Shown here piece by piece: positions 1 to 5,891 of a stretch of 7,620 nucleotides of DNA. Position 1 is the first letter of the stretch, and each line of letters starts with the position of its first letter. Origin of the DNA: Acidobacteriota bacterium (GTDB lineage Bacteria; Acidobacteriota; Blastocatellia; RBC074); NCBI GenBank assembly GCA_013140935.1, contig JABFSD010000042.1, forward strand, positions 1 to 7,620, in the 5' to 3' direction. The notes under the pieces are model-generated. The model saw only the letters and a list, made by a program, of their open reading frames with translations, had not been told where the DNA came from and searched no databases. Both the position numbers and the translations under genes were made by a program.

Positions 1-236
1 TCATAGAGTCCCATCTCTTCGGCCAGTTCCGTCATGCGTTGCAGCGCGGCTTCGCCTTTGATTTGACGCTGCCGTTTGTATTCCATCAAATCGGCCAGCG
101 TGATGCGGCGATGCGTGCCGACGTAATGAAAGGGCAACTCGCCCGCGTCCAAGTGCTTGAGCAACGTAGGCCGCGAAATATGCAGCAACTCCGCCGCGCG
201 TTCCGGTGAAACTTCTTCGTCTTCGGCAATAAGCAT
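1..236 (-). CDS. Excisionase-type HTH DNA-binding protein (antitoxin-like), 3' end cut by window edge
   Basis: Reverse-strand reading from the ATG at 236 gives 78 complete codons and no stop before the left edge. The product starts MLIAEDEEVSPERAAELLHI. Residues about 9-56 form a winged-HTH of the excisionase/MerR-like (HTH_17) kind: SPERAAELLHISRPTLLKHL, then the wing GELPFHYVGTHRRITLADL and the basic tail MEYKRQRQ. The segment after it (EAALQRMTELAEEMGLY) matches the short acidic C-terminal tail of family members that usually precede a PIN-domain (VapC-like) toxin gene. A toxin gene just beyond the left edge is therefore expected but not seen. It is third in a minus-strand run, 52 bp after the protease gene. 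Seven G's lie two bases before the ATG and there is no classical ribosome site, so the start is reasonable but not certain. Family assignment is fairly sure; the antitoxin role is inference. Confidence 0.75.
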   Translation of the reverse strand, partial: MLIAEDEEVSPERAAELLHISRPTLLKHLDAGELPFHYVGTHRRITLADLMEYKRQRQIKGEAALQRMTELAEEMGLY

Positions 237-288
237 AACCCCCCCGTTGTTCCCGTTTAGTTCGCCTGATTTGATGGCAAAGGCTCCT

Positions 289-690
289 TCAGGCTTGCGA
301 TGTCAGCGATGGAGCAGGATCAAGCGGTTTGAGTGTCACAGGGCCGCCAGGCATTATGCCAGCACACAACTCGTAGCCTTTCATCAATCCCATCCCCACC
401 AGGACTTCCGTTTCAAACACATCTGCTATGACTTCGCGCGCCTGACCGTCCCAAATGACAGTGACCCAACAAATATCCGTCTGGATCTCGCTGCCATCCG
501 CCAGCACCAAAAGACCGGTACTCTCAATGGTCAGGCCGAGCGTTTCTGAAACAGTTCGTGGCAAGGTCAAAAACGCTGAGAACCCCGTGTCAATCACTGC
601 GTCGAACTGATGAGTAATTGCTGGCGCTCCTTGCACCGGCAGCACGATTACGGCTTCCAGCTTTTCGTTGACCTGTCCTGTAATCATCAT
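289..690 (-). CDS. Retropepsin-like (clan AA) aspartic protease
   Basis: A 133-aa protein with the single-domain retropepsin pattern: catalytic triad motif D34-T35-G36 within FDAVIDTGFSAFLTLP (residues 29-44), a flap-like LADGSEI segment (63-69), and the second conserved hydrophobic-Gly motif VLVGMGLMKGYEL (96-108), ending in a GGPVTLKPL strand. This is the short bacterial/archaeal clan AA protease type (like the AF_0612 family), which would act as a cytosolic homodimer with one Asp per subunit; no signal peptide or membrane segment is visible. The substrate is unknown. It lies 21 bp after the 83-aa gene, so the two are probably cotranscribed. Start choice: GAGAGG ends only three bases before the first ATG (690) but six before the second (687), so Met2 may be the real start. 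The usual Asp after LVGM is Gly here (G101). Fold is fairly sure; biological role unknown. Confidence 0.8.
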   Translation of the reverse strand: MMITGQVNEKLEAVIVLPVQGAPAITHQFDAVIDTGFSAFLTLPRTVSETLGLTIESTGLLVLADGSEIQTDICWVTVIWDGQAREVIADVFETEVLVGMGLMKGYELCAGIMPGGPVTLKPLDPAPSLTSQA

Positions 691-716
691 TGTCCTCTCA
701 AAATTGTCCTCTCAAA
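689..716 (-). repeat. Perfect 14-bp tandem duplication carrying the ribosome-binding site
   Basis: The 14-mer ATTGTCCTCTCAAA (plus strand) occurs twice back to back, at 689-702 and 703-716. Read on the minus strand, each unit contains TTTGAGAGGACAAT, a purine-rich Shine-Dalgarno-like core. The upstream unit holds the TGA stop (712-714) of the 83-aa gene. The downstream unit supplies the ribosome site and the first two bases of the protease ATG. Removing one unit would leave the two genes 7 bp apart, so the duplication has lengthened the junction and doubled the site. Confidence 0.9.
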
Positions 717-963
717 GCAGGCGGTGAAGCGTGGGATAGCCGACCCGCATCAGAAAAATCACAGCTTCCGGTCGGTTGGCGCGTAATTGGCGCAGACTGG
801 CCATCTCATCATCCGCCATGACGTAATCGCCACTAATTACGTCAATCGCTACGACACGACCTTTATTGTCATCTTCGACTTCCGACCGAATGCTCTGCTC
901 ATAAATTTCCTTACCGCGTCGGACGATTTCCGGTTTGGTTAATTGAACTGTTGCAGTTGTCAT
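712..963 (-). CDS. Small conserved protein, partner of the clan AA protease
   Basis: An 83-aa protein of unknown function. It begins MTTATVQLTKPEIVRRGKEI, continues with an acidic/basic stretch (IYEQSIRSEVEDDNKG, about 20-35), a strand-like VVAIDVISGDYVMADDEM (37-54), a helix ASLRQLRANRPEA (55-67) and a C-terminal VIFLMRVGYPTLHRLL. I recall this 80-90-aa family from cyanobacteria and other environmental bacteria, often directly upstream of a short retropepsin-like protease, as here. That recollection cannot be checked from the sequence. The start is well supported: GGAGGT lies six bases before the ATG at 963. It has no signal peptide or membrane segment. It is first in the minus-strand run and ends 21 bp before the protease gene. 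A toxin-antitoxin-like or substrate/regulator relationship with the protease is possible but purely inferred. Confidence 0.7.
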   Translation of the reverse strand: MTTATVQLTKPEIVRRGKEIYEQSIRSEVEDDNKGRVVAIDVISGDYVMADDEMASLRQLRANRPEAVIFLMRVGYPTLHRLL

Positions 964-1007
964 GACTTACCTCCATTGATTTTGCCTGTGAACCAACTGT
1001 TAGCGCC

Positions 1008-1027
1008 AGCCTACGAATATACAGGCT
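1008..1027 (-). promoter_or_regulatory. Possible -10 element inside an inverted repeat, upstream of the small protease-partner gene
   Basis: On the minus strand TATATT (plus positions 1016-1021, 5/6 match to TATAAT) lies 53 bp before the ATG at 963. It sits between the half-sites AGCCT (1008-1012) and AGGCT (1023-1027), a 5-bp inverted repeat with a 10-base centre. No convincing -35 hexamer lies at 16-18 bp spacing. An operator over the -10 is possible, but this is weak evidence. Confidence 0.22.
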
Positions 1028-1100
1028 AATGAACCAGTGCGGCCATTAGACCAGATTCCCGTTGCCGGTACGACTTGAACCTGCCCGCTCTCAGCGCCGC

Positions 1101-1162
1101 AAAAAACTTTTCTCAATCGTGATGTGTTTTTCCCGCGCTTCCCGCGTCAGGCGGTGAAGGCA
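1101..1162 (+). promoter_or_regulatory. Conserved 62-bp promoter-like block, copy 1 (TPR gene 1)
   Basis: This block matches 6636-6697 at 55 of 62 positions without gaps, although the rest of the two upstream regions has diverged. From 5' to 3' it has an A-tract (AAAAAACTTT, 1101-1110), TGATGTG (1120-1126), a T-run, then CGTCAG (1145-1150). The layout resembles an UP element followed by the -35 and -10 of an extracytoplasmic-function sigma promoter, with the CGTY type of -10. The predicted start would fall near 1157, about where similarity stops, leaving a leader of roughly 80 bases. Recognition by the neighbouring sigma factor is inference. Confidence 0.55.
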
Positions 1163-1237
1163 AACAGAGGCCGTCAACGCTGACCCAGCCCCTGCACTGC
1201 CCGATTCAATCACCTAGCCACGCGCAAAGGAGCCGTG

Positions 1238-2209
1238 ATGAAACACCTTTATCTCCCGTTCGTCGTTTTCGGTTTGTTGTTCCTGCCCAGCCTGCAAGCC
1301 AAAGCACAAAGGCAAAACCTGAGAGCCAGCACGGCCTTGTCTTATATCGAACGCGGCAACCAATGGTTTGCCAAAGGCGAATACGTCAAAGCCGAAAGCG
1401 ATTTCACGCTCGCCATCGCCAGCGATCCAAGTCAGGCCGGAGCCTATTACAACCGCGCCACCACGCGCTATCGGTTGGGCAAACTGTCTGAGGCGCGTGC
1501 AGATTTGGACCGTACCCTGCAAATCAATCCGCGCATGGTCGAAGCTTATGTAGACCGTGGTGGCTTGCGTTACGCCCAAGGTGATTTCGACGGTGCAATT
1601 CAGGATTGTGGCAAAGCCCTTGAACTCAATCCGAAGCTGGCCGTGGCTTGGGCCAATCGCGGATTGGCACGGGGAAGTAAAGGTGAGCACGCTGGGGCGT
1701 TAGCGGATTTCGACCACGCCATACAACTCGACCGACGCAACGCCGGATTTTACAACAACCGGGGGGTAGCACATGCCAGACTCGGCGATTACGACGGTGC
1801 GCTGAGCGATCAAAACCGGGCACTCACACTCAAGCCCGACTTCGCCGAAGCCTTTAGCGACCGGGGCGCGGCGCGTCAATTCAAAGGTGATTTGGACGGC
1901 GCAATGACTGATTACAACCAGGCCATCAGGCTTAATCCGCACTTTGCCGACGTGTGGTTCAGTCGCGCTACTTTGTGGCAACACAAAGAAAAGTGGGCGC
2001 GTGCCGAATCCGATTTCACCGAGTACGTCGTGCTCAAACCGCAACACGCAAGTGCTTACGGGCAACGCGGCCTTATGCGTTTACGGCTGGGTCGTGCAGA
2101 CGAGGCGCAGCAAGACTTTGCTCAATGCCTGGAACTGAATCCGAACTTGCAAGACTCACTCCGTCAGTTGATTGAAGTGGTGAAACAGGAGGTGGCAAAG
2201 AAACCGTGA
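1238..2209 (+). CDS. Exported tetratricopeptide-repeat protein 1
   Basis: A 323-aa protein with a cleavable-type signal peptide (MKHLYLPFVVFGLLFLPSLQ, cleavage probably at AKA-Q near residue 23), so it likely acts in the periplasm. From about residue 36 it consists of eight consecutive 34-residue TPR units, each with the W/Y-x2-RG, G-x-(Y/F)-x2-A and A-L/I-x-L-x-P pattern, for example AEAFSDRGAARQFKGDLDGA. It ends in a short basic helix (VVKQEVAKKP). TPR solenoids bind other proteins; no enzymatic domain is present. The ATG at 1238 is preferred over the adjacent in-frame GTG at 1235 because AAAGGAG (1226-1232) is five bases from the ATG but only two from the GTG. It is a close paralogue of the gene at 6794 (73% identity over 249 gap-free residues), and both carry the conserved 62-bp upstream block. 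It converges on the kinase gene. The binding partner is unknown. Confidence 0.9.
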   Translation: MKHLYLPFVVFGLLFLPSLQAKAQRQNLRASTALSYIERGNQWFAKGEYVKAESDFTLAIASDPSQAGAYYNRATTRYRLGKLSEARADLDRTLQINPRMVEAYVDRGGLRYAQGDFDGAIQDCGKALELNPKLAVAWANRGLARGSKGEHAGALADFDHAIQLDRRNAGFYNNRGVAHARLGDYDGALSDQNRALTLKPDFAEAFSDRGAARQFKGDLDGAMTDYNQAIRLNPHFADVWFSRATLWQHKEKWARAESDFTEYVVLKPQHASAYGQRGLMRLRLGRADEAQQDFAQCLELNPNLQDSLRQLIEVVKQEVAKKP

Positions 2210-2226
2210 GAGCTTGTCAGACGCGC

Positions 2227-2271
2227 CACGCCAGACTCGTCAGGATGTAAGGTGACATCTGTCACGGCGTG
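2227..2271. other. Nested inverted repeats at the convergent gene ends
   Basis: The 52-bp gap between the TPR and kinase stop codons holds CACGCC (2227-2232) pairing with GGCGTG (2266-2271), and, immediately inside the right arm, GTGACA-TC-TGTCAC (2252-2265), which runs across the kinase stop codon. There is no T-run after either arm, and the inner palindrome has only a two-base centre. A typical intrinsic terminator is therefore not supported, though a weak bidirectional stop is conceivable. Confidence 0.25.
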
Positions 2272-5102
2272 TTCCATTCCAGCGCGTAAATATCCTTTGC
2301 GCCGACATCGCGCAGCACCAGTGGCGAATCGTCAGGAGCCAGCCCCATCCATCTGCCACGATCAGTGGGTACGATTTGCAGCTTAGTCAGGTCGGCCCAG
2401 CGTTCGACTTTGCGGTCGCTGAGGCGCAAGCGCAGCAGCGCCGCATCGCTGCGTAGTTGATTGACGAAGTACAGATACTTGCCGTCGCGCGACAACTGCG
2501 GATAAGAGGCCGCCAAATCGGTCAATGACGTCCACTGTTTGGTCGTCAGGTCAAAGAGTACCGGCTGGCCCGAAGGAAAAGCGAGTGCCAACAAAGAGCG
2601 GCCATCCGGCGACCAGCGCGGTGAAAACATACTTTCCGCGAGCAACGATTCCTGCCCCGTGCGCAGATCGAACAGGTGCAAGGCTCGCTTGGTGGCATCA
2701 CCTGTTTGAAACGCCAGCGTGAACCCATCTGGCGACCACCCTATATCCGCTTCAGCACGTTCTTCCGGCGTCAGTTGGCGCGGTGTCCCTCCGTCGGCAG
2801 AGATCAGATAAGCCTTCCTGAATTTGCCAGGGAACGCCGCCGTCAGCACAAGCTGTTTGCCATCCGGCGACCAGCGTCCGCCACCGAAAGCCCGCAGCGG
2901 TGGAAAGGTGAGTTGTAAGCGATCTCTGCCATCCACCCGGCTGCGCCACAAATTGCCGTCCGGGTAAGTGAGATAAGAAACCCATTCGCCATCCTGTGAG
3001 AAAGACAGATTGTGGGCCGACATTCCGTCAAGGTAGCTGACCCATTGTTCCGTGCGTTTGTCGTAACGGACGAGTTCGCCGCGCCGTTTTTCCCCTACGG
3101 CAAAGAGCCTGCGGCCATCTGCGCTCGGAACCGGCGCGCGAAAATTCAACGGCCCGAACGTCAGTTGCACGGGTACGCTTCCCACCTCTTCACGCAAGGC
3201 CCAGAGGTTGGTCGTCTGATCGCGCGTAGCTTGAAAGACAAAATGTTTTCCATCCGGCGTCCAGTTCCCATGCGCTTCTGCCGCAGGCGTATTCCAGCCG
3301 GGCAACAGCGGATGTGGATTCGTCCCATCGGCGTTGACCTCCCACAGCGCAGAGGTATTCGTTTCCGCGCCAATCAAGGTAAACCGCAACCGCGCGCCAT
3401 CGGGCGACCAGCGCAACCATTGCGCCTTGCCCGCTAACGACAGCAGCTTGCGCGAATTATTTCCGTTACTGTCGGTCAGGAAAATTTCAAAGTCTTTGGC
3501 AAAAGCAATCTGCTTTCCATCTGGTGACCAAGTAGCCGTGTGGCCTTGCAATTCTGCGAGACGGCGCGGTGAACCGCCGGGAATGGGCAGAATCCAAAGC
3601 GGTGCTTGTGCGTTGGCTCCTGAGAAATCGGCGACGAGCAATTCGGTGCGGCTCGGCGAGATGTCGAGCAACAGCGCGTTTTGAAAAGGCGCGGGCAACG
3701 TGACGGGTTCGCCGCCCGTGCCTGAAACCTGATTGAGAACCATCTGTCCGTTGGTGAGCGCCGAGTAATAAAGACGTGGGCCATCAGTCACGACAGTCAT
3801 TCGCACGTATTGCGTCGGAGCGTCAGGCACTGCGCCGTTAGTCGTGATCGGAAGGTAATTCGTAACTTTCAACGGCGCTGCGATACGCCGCCCGCGCCAC
3901 AGCATCGCTCCTGTCAGCAGGGCAAGTAAAACGGCTGCGCTAACAGCGTACTTGAGCCATCGCCGTGGTGAACGTGCCACGCTATCCGGTGAGTTGATTA
4001 CTGGCTTGGCCACAGAAGGCTGATTTGAGGTGCTATCGCGCTGAAGATTTTTCACGTCAACCAACAACTCGCGCGCCGATTGATAGCGCCGCTCGCGTTC
4101 TTTCTCCAAACACTTGCGCACGATGCGTTCGAGTTCGGCAGGCACGTCGTAATTGAACCGCGCCAGCGCATCGGGCTGTGAATGCAAAATGCGATCAAGC
4201 GTCTCGCTCACCGTCGCACCGGCAAAAGGCAAGCGCCCGGTCGCCATTTCATAAAGCACTACGCCCAAACTGAAAATGTCTGTGCGGTGATCTACTTCGT
4301 GGCCCAGCGCCTGTTCGGGACTCATATACGGCACGGTTCCCATCACCACGCCGGGCTGCGTGCGAGCCAGCGTACTCACCTGACTATCAACTGACACAGG
4401 CCGCGCGATTTTGGCGAGGCCGAAATCGAGTACCTTCACTTGTCCGCGTTCGTTGAGCATCACGTTGGCGGGCTTGATGTCGCGGTGCGTAATGCCTTTG
4501 CCGTGGGCTTCGTCGAGCGCGTCGGCGATCTGGCTGGCGATAGCGATGATCTCGTTGAGCGCGAGCGGAGCGCCGTTGATCTTCGCCGCGAGCGTTTGCC
4601 CCGCGACGTATTCCATCGCAATGAAGCGCAGGCCGCCAGTTTCAGTCAACGCTTCGCCGATTTCATAAATCGTAGCGACGTGCGGATGATTCAACGCGCT
4701 GGCGGCTTTGGCTTCGCTGACGAAGCGGCGCATGGATTCAGCATCAGTTGCCGCGTGAGCGGGCAGCGTTTTCAGCGCGACCGTGCGGTCGAGTTTCGTA
4801 TCGCGTGCGCGCCAGACTGCGCCCATTCCGCCCTGACCCAACAACGAAATGATTTGATAGTGGCTGATGGATTGGCCCGCTAGCGAAGGCGGTTCGTGCG
4901 CCGCCAATAACGGCGCGGCTAATTCGATGGCGGGCGTTAAGGTTTCGGCTTGTTCATCGGCGGCGAGCAGCAATTCGACTTCGCGGCGCAAGGCTGCGTC
5001 GTCCGCGCAGGCTTCGTTGAGATAAGCCGTGCGTGCTGACGGCGTGCGTTCGAGCGCCGACTGAAAGACGCAATCAATTTGTTGCATGCGTTCAGGCGTC
5101 AT
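2262..5102 (-). CDS. Membrane Ser/Thr protein kinase with extracytoplasmic PD40 propeller
   Basis: A 946-aa receptor-like Hanks-type kinase. Residues 1-70 are the helical leader typical of Acidobacteriota kinases (MTPERMQQID...LLLAADEQ). The kinase domain spans about 80-350: glycine loop GQGGMGAVW (89-97), lysine K111 in VALK, helix-C E130, catalytic HRDIKPAN (206-213, D208), DFG 226-228, SPE 261-263 and D275 in DIFSLG. All key residues are intact, so it should be active. One transmembrane helix lies at about 383-402. The remainder, which would be periplasmic, has at least eight W-S-P-D-G type PD40/TolB repeats (near 525, 565, 614, 701, 744, 789, 830, 870) forming a probable beta-propeller sensor. 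The ATG at 5102 fits the family N-terminus but shares its A with the TAA of xisI (TAATG) and lacks a clear ribosome site, which suggests translational coupling. It probably phosphorylates the sigma factor encoded upstream; that is inferred from context and the sigma sequence. Confidence 0.93.
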   Translation of the reverse strand: MTPERMQQIDCVFQSALERTPSARTAYLNEACADDAALRREVELLLAADEQAETLTPAIELAAPLLAAHEPPSLAGQSISHYQIISLLGQGGMGAVWRARDTKLDRTVALKTLPAHAATDAESMRRFVSEAKAASALNHPHVATIYEIGEALTETGGLRFIAMEYVAGQTLAAKINGAPLALNEIIAIASQIADALDEAHGKGITHRDIKPANVMLNERGQVKVLDFGLAKIARPVSVDSQVSTLARTQPGVVMGTVPYMSPEQALGHEVDHRTDIFSLGVVLYEMATGRLPFAGATVSETLDRILHSQPDALARFNYDVPAELERIVRKCLEKERERRYQSARELLVDVKNLQRDSTSNQPSVAKPVINSPDSVARSPRRWLKYAVSAAVLLALLTGAMLWRGRRIAAPLKVTNYLPITTNGAVPDAPTQYVRMTVVTDGPRLYYSALTNGQMVLNQVSGTGGEPVTLPAPFQNALLLDISPSRTELLVADFSGANAQAPLWILPIPGGSPRRLAELQGHTATWSPDGKQIAFAKDFEIFLTDSNGNNSRKLLSLAGKAQWLRWSPDGARLRFTLIGAETNTSALWEVNADGTNPHPLLPGWNTPAAEAHGNWTPDGKHFVFQATRDQTTNLWALREEVGSVPVQLTFGPLNFRAPVPSADGRRLFAVGEKRRGELVRYDKRTEQWVSYLDGMSAHNLSFSQDGEWVSYLTYPDGNLWRSRVDGRDRLQLTFPPLRAFGGGRWSPDGKQLVLTAAFPGKFRKAYLISADGGTPRQLTPEERAEADIGWSPDGFTLAFQTGDATKRALHLFDLRTGQESLLAESMFSPRWSPDGRSLLALAFPSGQPVLFDLTTKQWTSLTDLAASYPQLSRDGKYLYFVNQLRSDAALLRLRLSDRKVERWADLTKLQIVPTDRGRWMGLAPDDSPLVLRDVGAKDIYALEWNTP
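5085..5102 (-). repeat. Direct repeat copy A at the kinase start (cassette border)
   Basis: On the minus strand this reads ATGACGCCTGAACGCATG and encodes the first six residues of the kinase. It matches copy B (5892-5909) at 16 of 18 positions, with a perfect 12-base core GACGCCTGAACG (5089-5100). It lies at the kinase-proximal edge of the xisH-xisI cassette. Confidence 0.8.
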
Positions 5103-5440
5103 TAGGCCAAGGCAAAATCGGTTAGCTTGCGATGTGAAGGCGAATAAAAGGCCAACACGATGTCTTCTTTGGGCACGCCCGCATCCAGCATTTGTTGGAC
5201 GGGGCTGGCATCGGTGTTGTCTTGCTCGACATAGATTTTGTCGTTCTTGATGCGGAAGTGAAATACGGTCAAATAGGTTCTTTCTTCGTTTTCTTTCCAG
5301 CCGACATCCACCAACAGGTATTCGCCGCGCTCATCATCGCAAATCGGCAACCAATCCGTTTTGGAATAACTCGGATTATAGTTGGCATAGCGCAGTATGA
5401 TTGACCGCAAAATTTCCCGATATTTTTTTAGCTTATCCAT
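5102..5440 (-). CDS. xisI: XisI family protein
   Basis: A 112-aa protein matching the XisI family, first named as a factor controlling excision of the fdxN element in heterocyst-forming cyanobacteria and now known mainly as a widespread partner of XisH. Family signatures are visible in order: N-terminal MDKLKKYREILRSII, the strand pair CDDERGEYLLVDVGW (34-48), a polar strand HFRIKNDKIYVEQDNTD (61-77), GVPKEDIVLAF (88-98) and the closing KLTDFALA. Length is normal, so it is complete. AAAGGAGGA lies about ten bases before the ATG and gives a good ribosome site. It overlaps the end of xisH by 13 bases, the usual xisHI arrangement, and its TAA overlaps the kinase ATG by one base. The low GC and cyanobacteria-like family suggest lateral transfer. 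Its biochemical activity is unknown; a small partner that binds or restrains XisH is the common guess. Confidence 0.88.
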   Translation of the reverse strand: MDKLKKYREILRSIILRYANYNPSYSKTDWLPICDDERGEYLLVDVGWKENEERTYLTVFHFRIKNDKIYVEQDNTDASPVQQMLDAGVPKEDIVLAFYSPSHRKLTDFALA

Positions 5441-5844
5441 TGCACAACTTCCTCCTTTATCTCGTCAAAGACCAACAGTTTCATGCCAAATTCCGCCACT
5501 AGAAATTGAACTGACTCACGCTGAAAAAATTTCTGATAAACCGGTTCGGCAACGGCCAAATAAATTTCTCTTTCAGGTTGAATTTTTCGGAGAAAGGCGC
5601 GGTAAATCTGATATTGCCCGACAGCTTTTTCCAAATCGTCATACGAAGAAAGGCTGCCGAAAACTTTGACTTCGACCGCTATTTTTCGACTATCTTTTTC
5701 CGCCGCAAACAATTTTTCCGCGCCGATGTCGGCGAACAACCGAGCATCCGCAAAGATAATTGCCAGCGGGTCTTCTGTAATCGTCCACCCATCGTTGGTG
5801 AGCGCGTTTTTCACAGCTGCGTGACATTTGTCGTATCTCGGCAT
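5428..5844 (-). CDS. xisH: XisH family protein, PD-(D/E)XK nuclease-like
   Basis: A 138-aa protein of the XisH family. The N-terminus MPRYDKCHAAVKNALTNDGW followed by TITEDPL is family-typical and fixes the start at 5844. The core has the PD-(D/E)XK nuclease-like arrangement: D39 in FADIGAEKL, E49 in AAEK, E58-x-K60 in IAVEVK, and a following helix with GQYQIYR (76-82) resembling the QxxxY element of that fold. Metal-dependent DNA cleavage is possible, but it is not established for the family as far as I know. XisH was named for control of fdxN-element excision in cyanobacteria together with XisI and the recombinase XisF; no recombinase is present here. It has no Shine-Dalgarno sequence, and a sigma70-like -10 lies seven bases before the ATG, so the transcript may be leaderless. 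xisI overlaps its last 13 bases. GC is lower than in the neighbours, consistent with transfer. Confidence 0.88.
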   Translation of the reverse strand: MPRYDKCHAAVKNALTNDGWTITEDPLAIIFADARLFADIGAEKLFAAEKDSRKIAVEVKVFGSLSSYDDLEKAVGQYQIYRAFLRKIQPEREIYLAVAEPVYQKFFQRESVQFLVAEFGMKLLVFDEIKEEVVQWIS

Positions 5845-5851
5845 AGTTCAA

Positions 5852-5880
5852 AGTATAAGCCAGGTTTTATGCGACACCAA
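5852..5880 (-). promoter_or_regulatory. Candidate sigma70-type promoter of the xisHI cassette
   Basis: On the minus strand TTGGTG (plus 5875-5880; 3/6 match, TTG conserved) is followed by exactly 17 bases and then TATACT (plus 5852-5857; 5/6 match). The -10 ends seven bases before the xisH ATG, so transcription would begin at or next to the start codon. It lies inside the cassette, so the cassette could be expressed independently of the sigma-gene promoter. Confidence 0.45.
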
Positions 5881-5891
5881 TTTTCCGGTCA

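Larger units (their letters stand above)
5103..5891 (-). mobile_element. Inserted xisH-xisI cassette between sigma and kinase genes
   Basis: This is the segment between the two 18-bp direct repeats. It holds exactly xisH, xisI and a candidate promoter for them. By hand count GC is 45% over 5221-5820, against about 61% in sampled kinase (4441-4740) and sigma (5941-6000, 6061-6240) sequence. It contains no recombinase or transposase, so it is not a recognised transposon. The call rests on the direct repeats, the base composition, and the precise placement between genes that normally adjoin. How it moved is unknown. Confidence 0.55.

Noticed and set aside
157..549. Plus-strand open frame of 130 codons across the HTH and protease genes
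   Set aside because: It spans two genes and their spacer on the opposite strand, lacks a ribosome site and resembles no family. The minus-strand frames have recognisable domains.
1235..1237. GTG as start of TPR gene 1
   Set aside because: It lies only two bases after AAAGGAG. The adjacent ATG at 1238 has normal spacing and gives a clean signal peptide.
1214..1690. Long minus-strand open frame opposite TPR gene 1 (and a similar one at 7055-7606 opposite TPR gene 2)
   Set aside because: Both are antisense shadows of repetitive TPR coding sequence. They have no ribosome site and no family features, and the plus-strand frames have signal peptides, clear repeats and good starts.
2207..2275. Intrinsic terminator between the convergent TPR and kinase genes
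   Set aside because: Inverted repeats are present but no U-tract follows on either strand and the inner stem has a two-base centre, so only a low-confidence inverted-repeat entry was kept.
3012..3437. Plus-strand open frame of 141 codons within the kinase gene, and several others at 4182-4883
   Set aside because: They lie opposite the PD40 and kinase domains, whose motifs are unbroken on the minus strand. Their predicted proteins are low-complexity and Arg/Pro-rich, typical of antisense GC-rich sequence.
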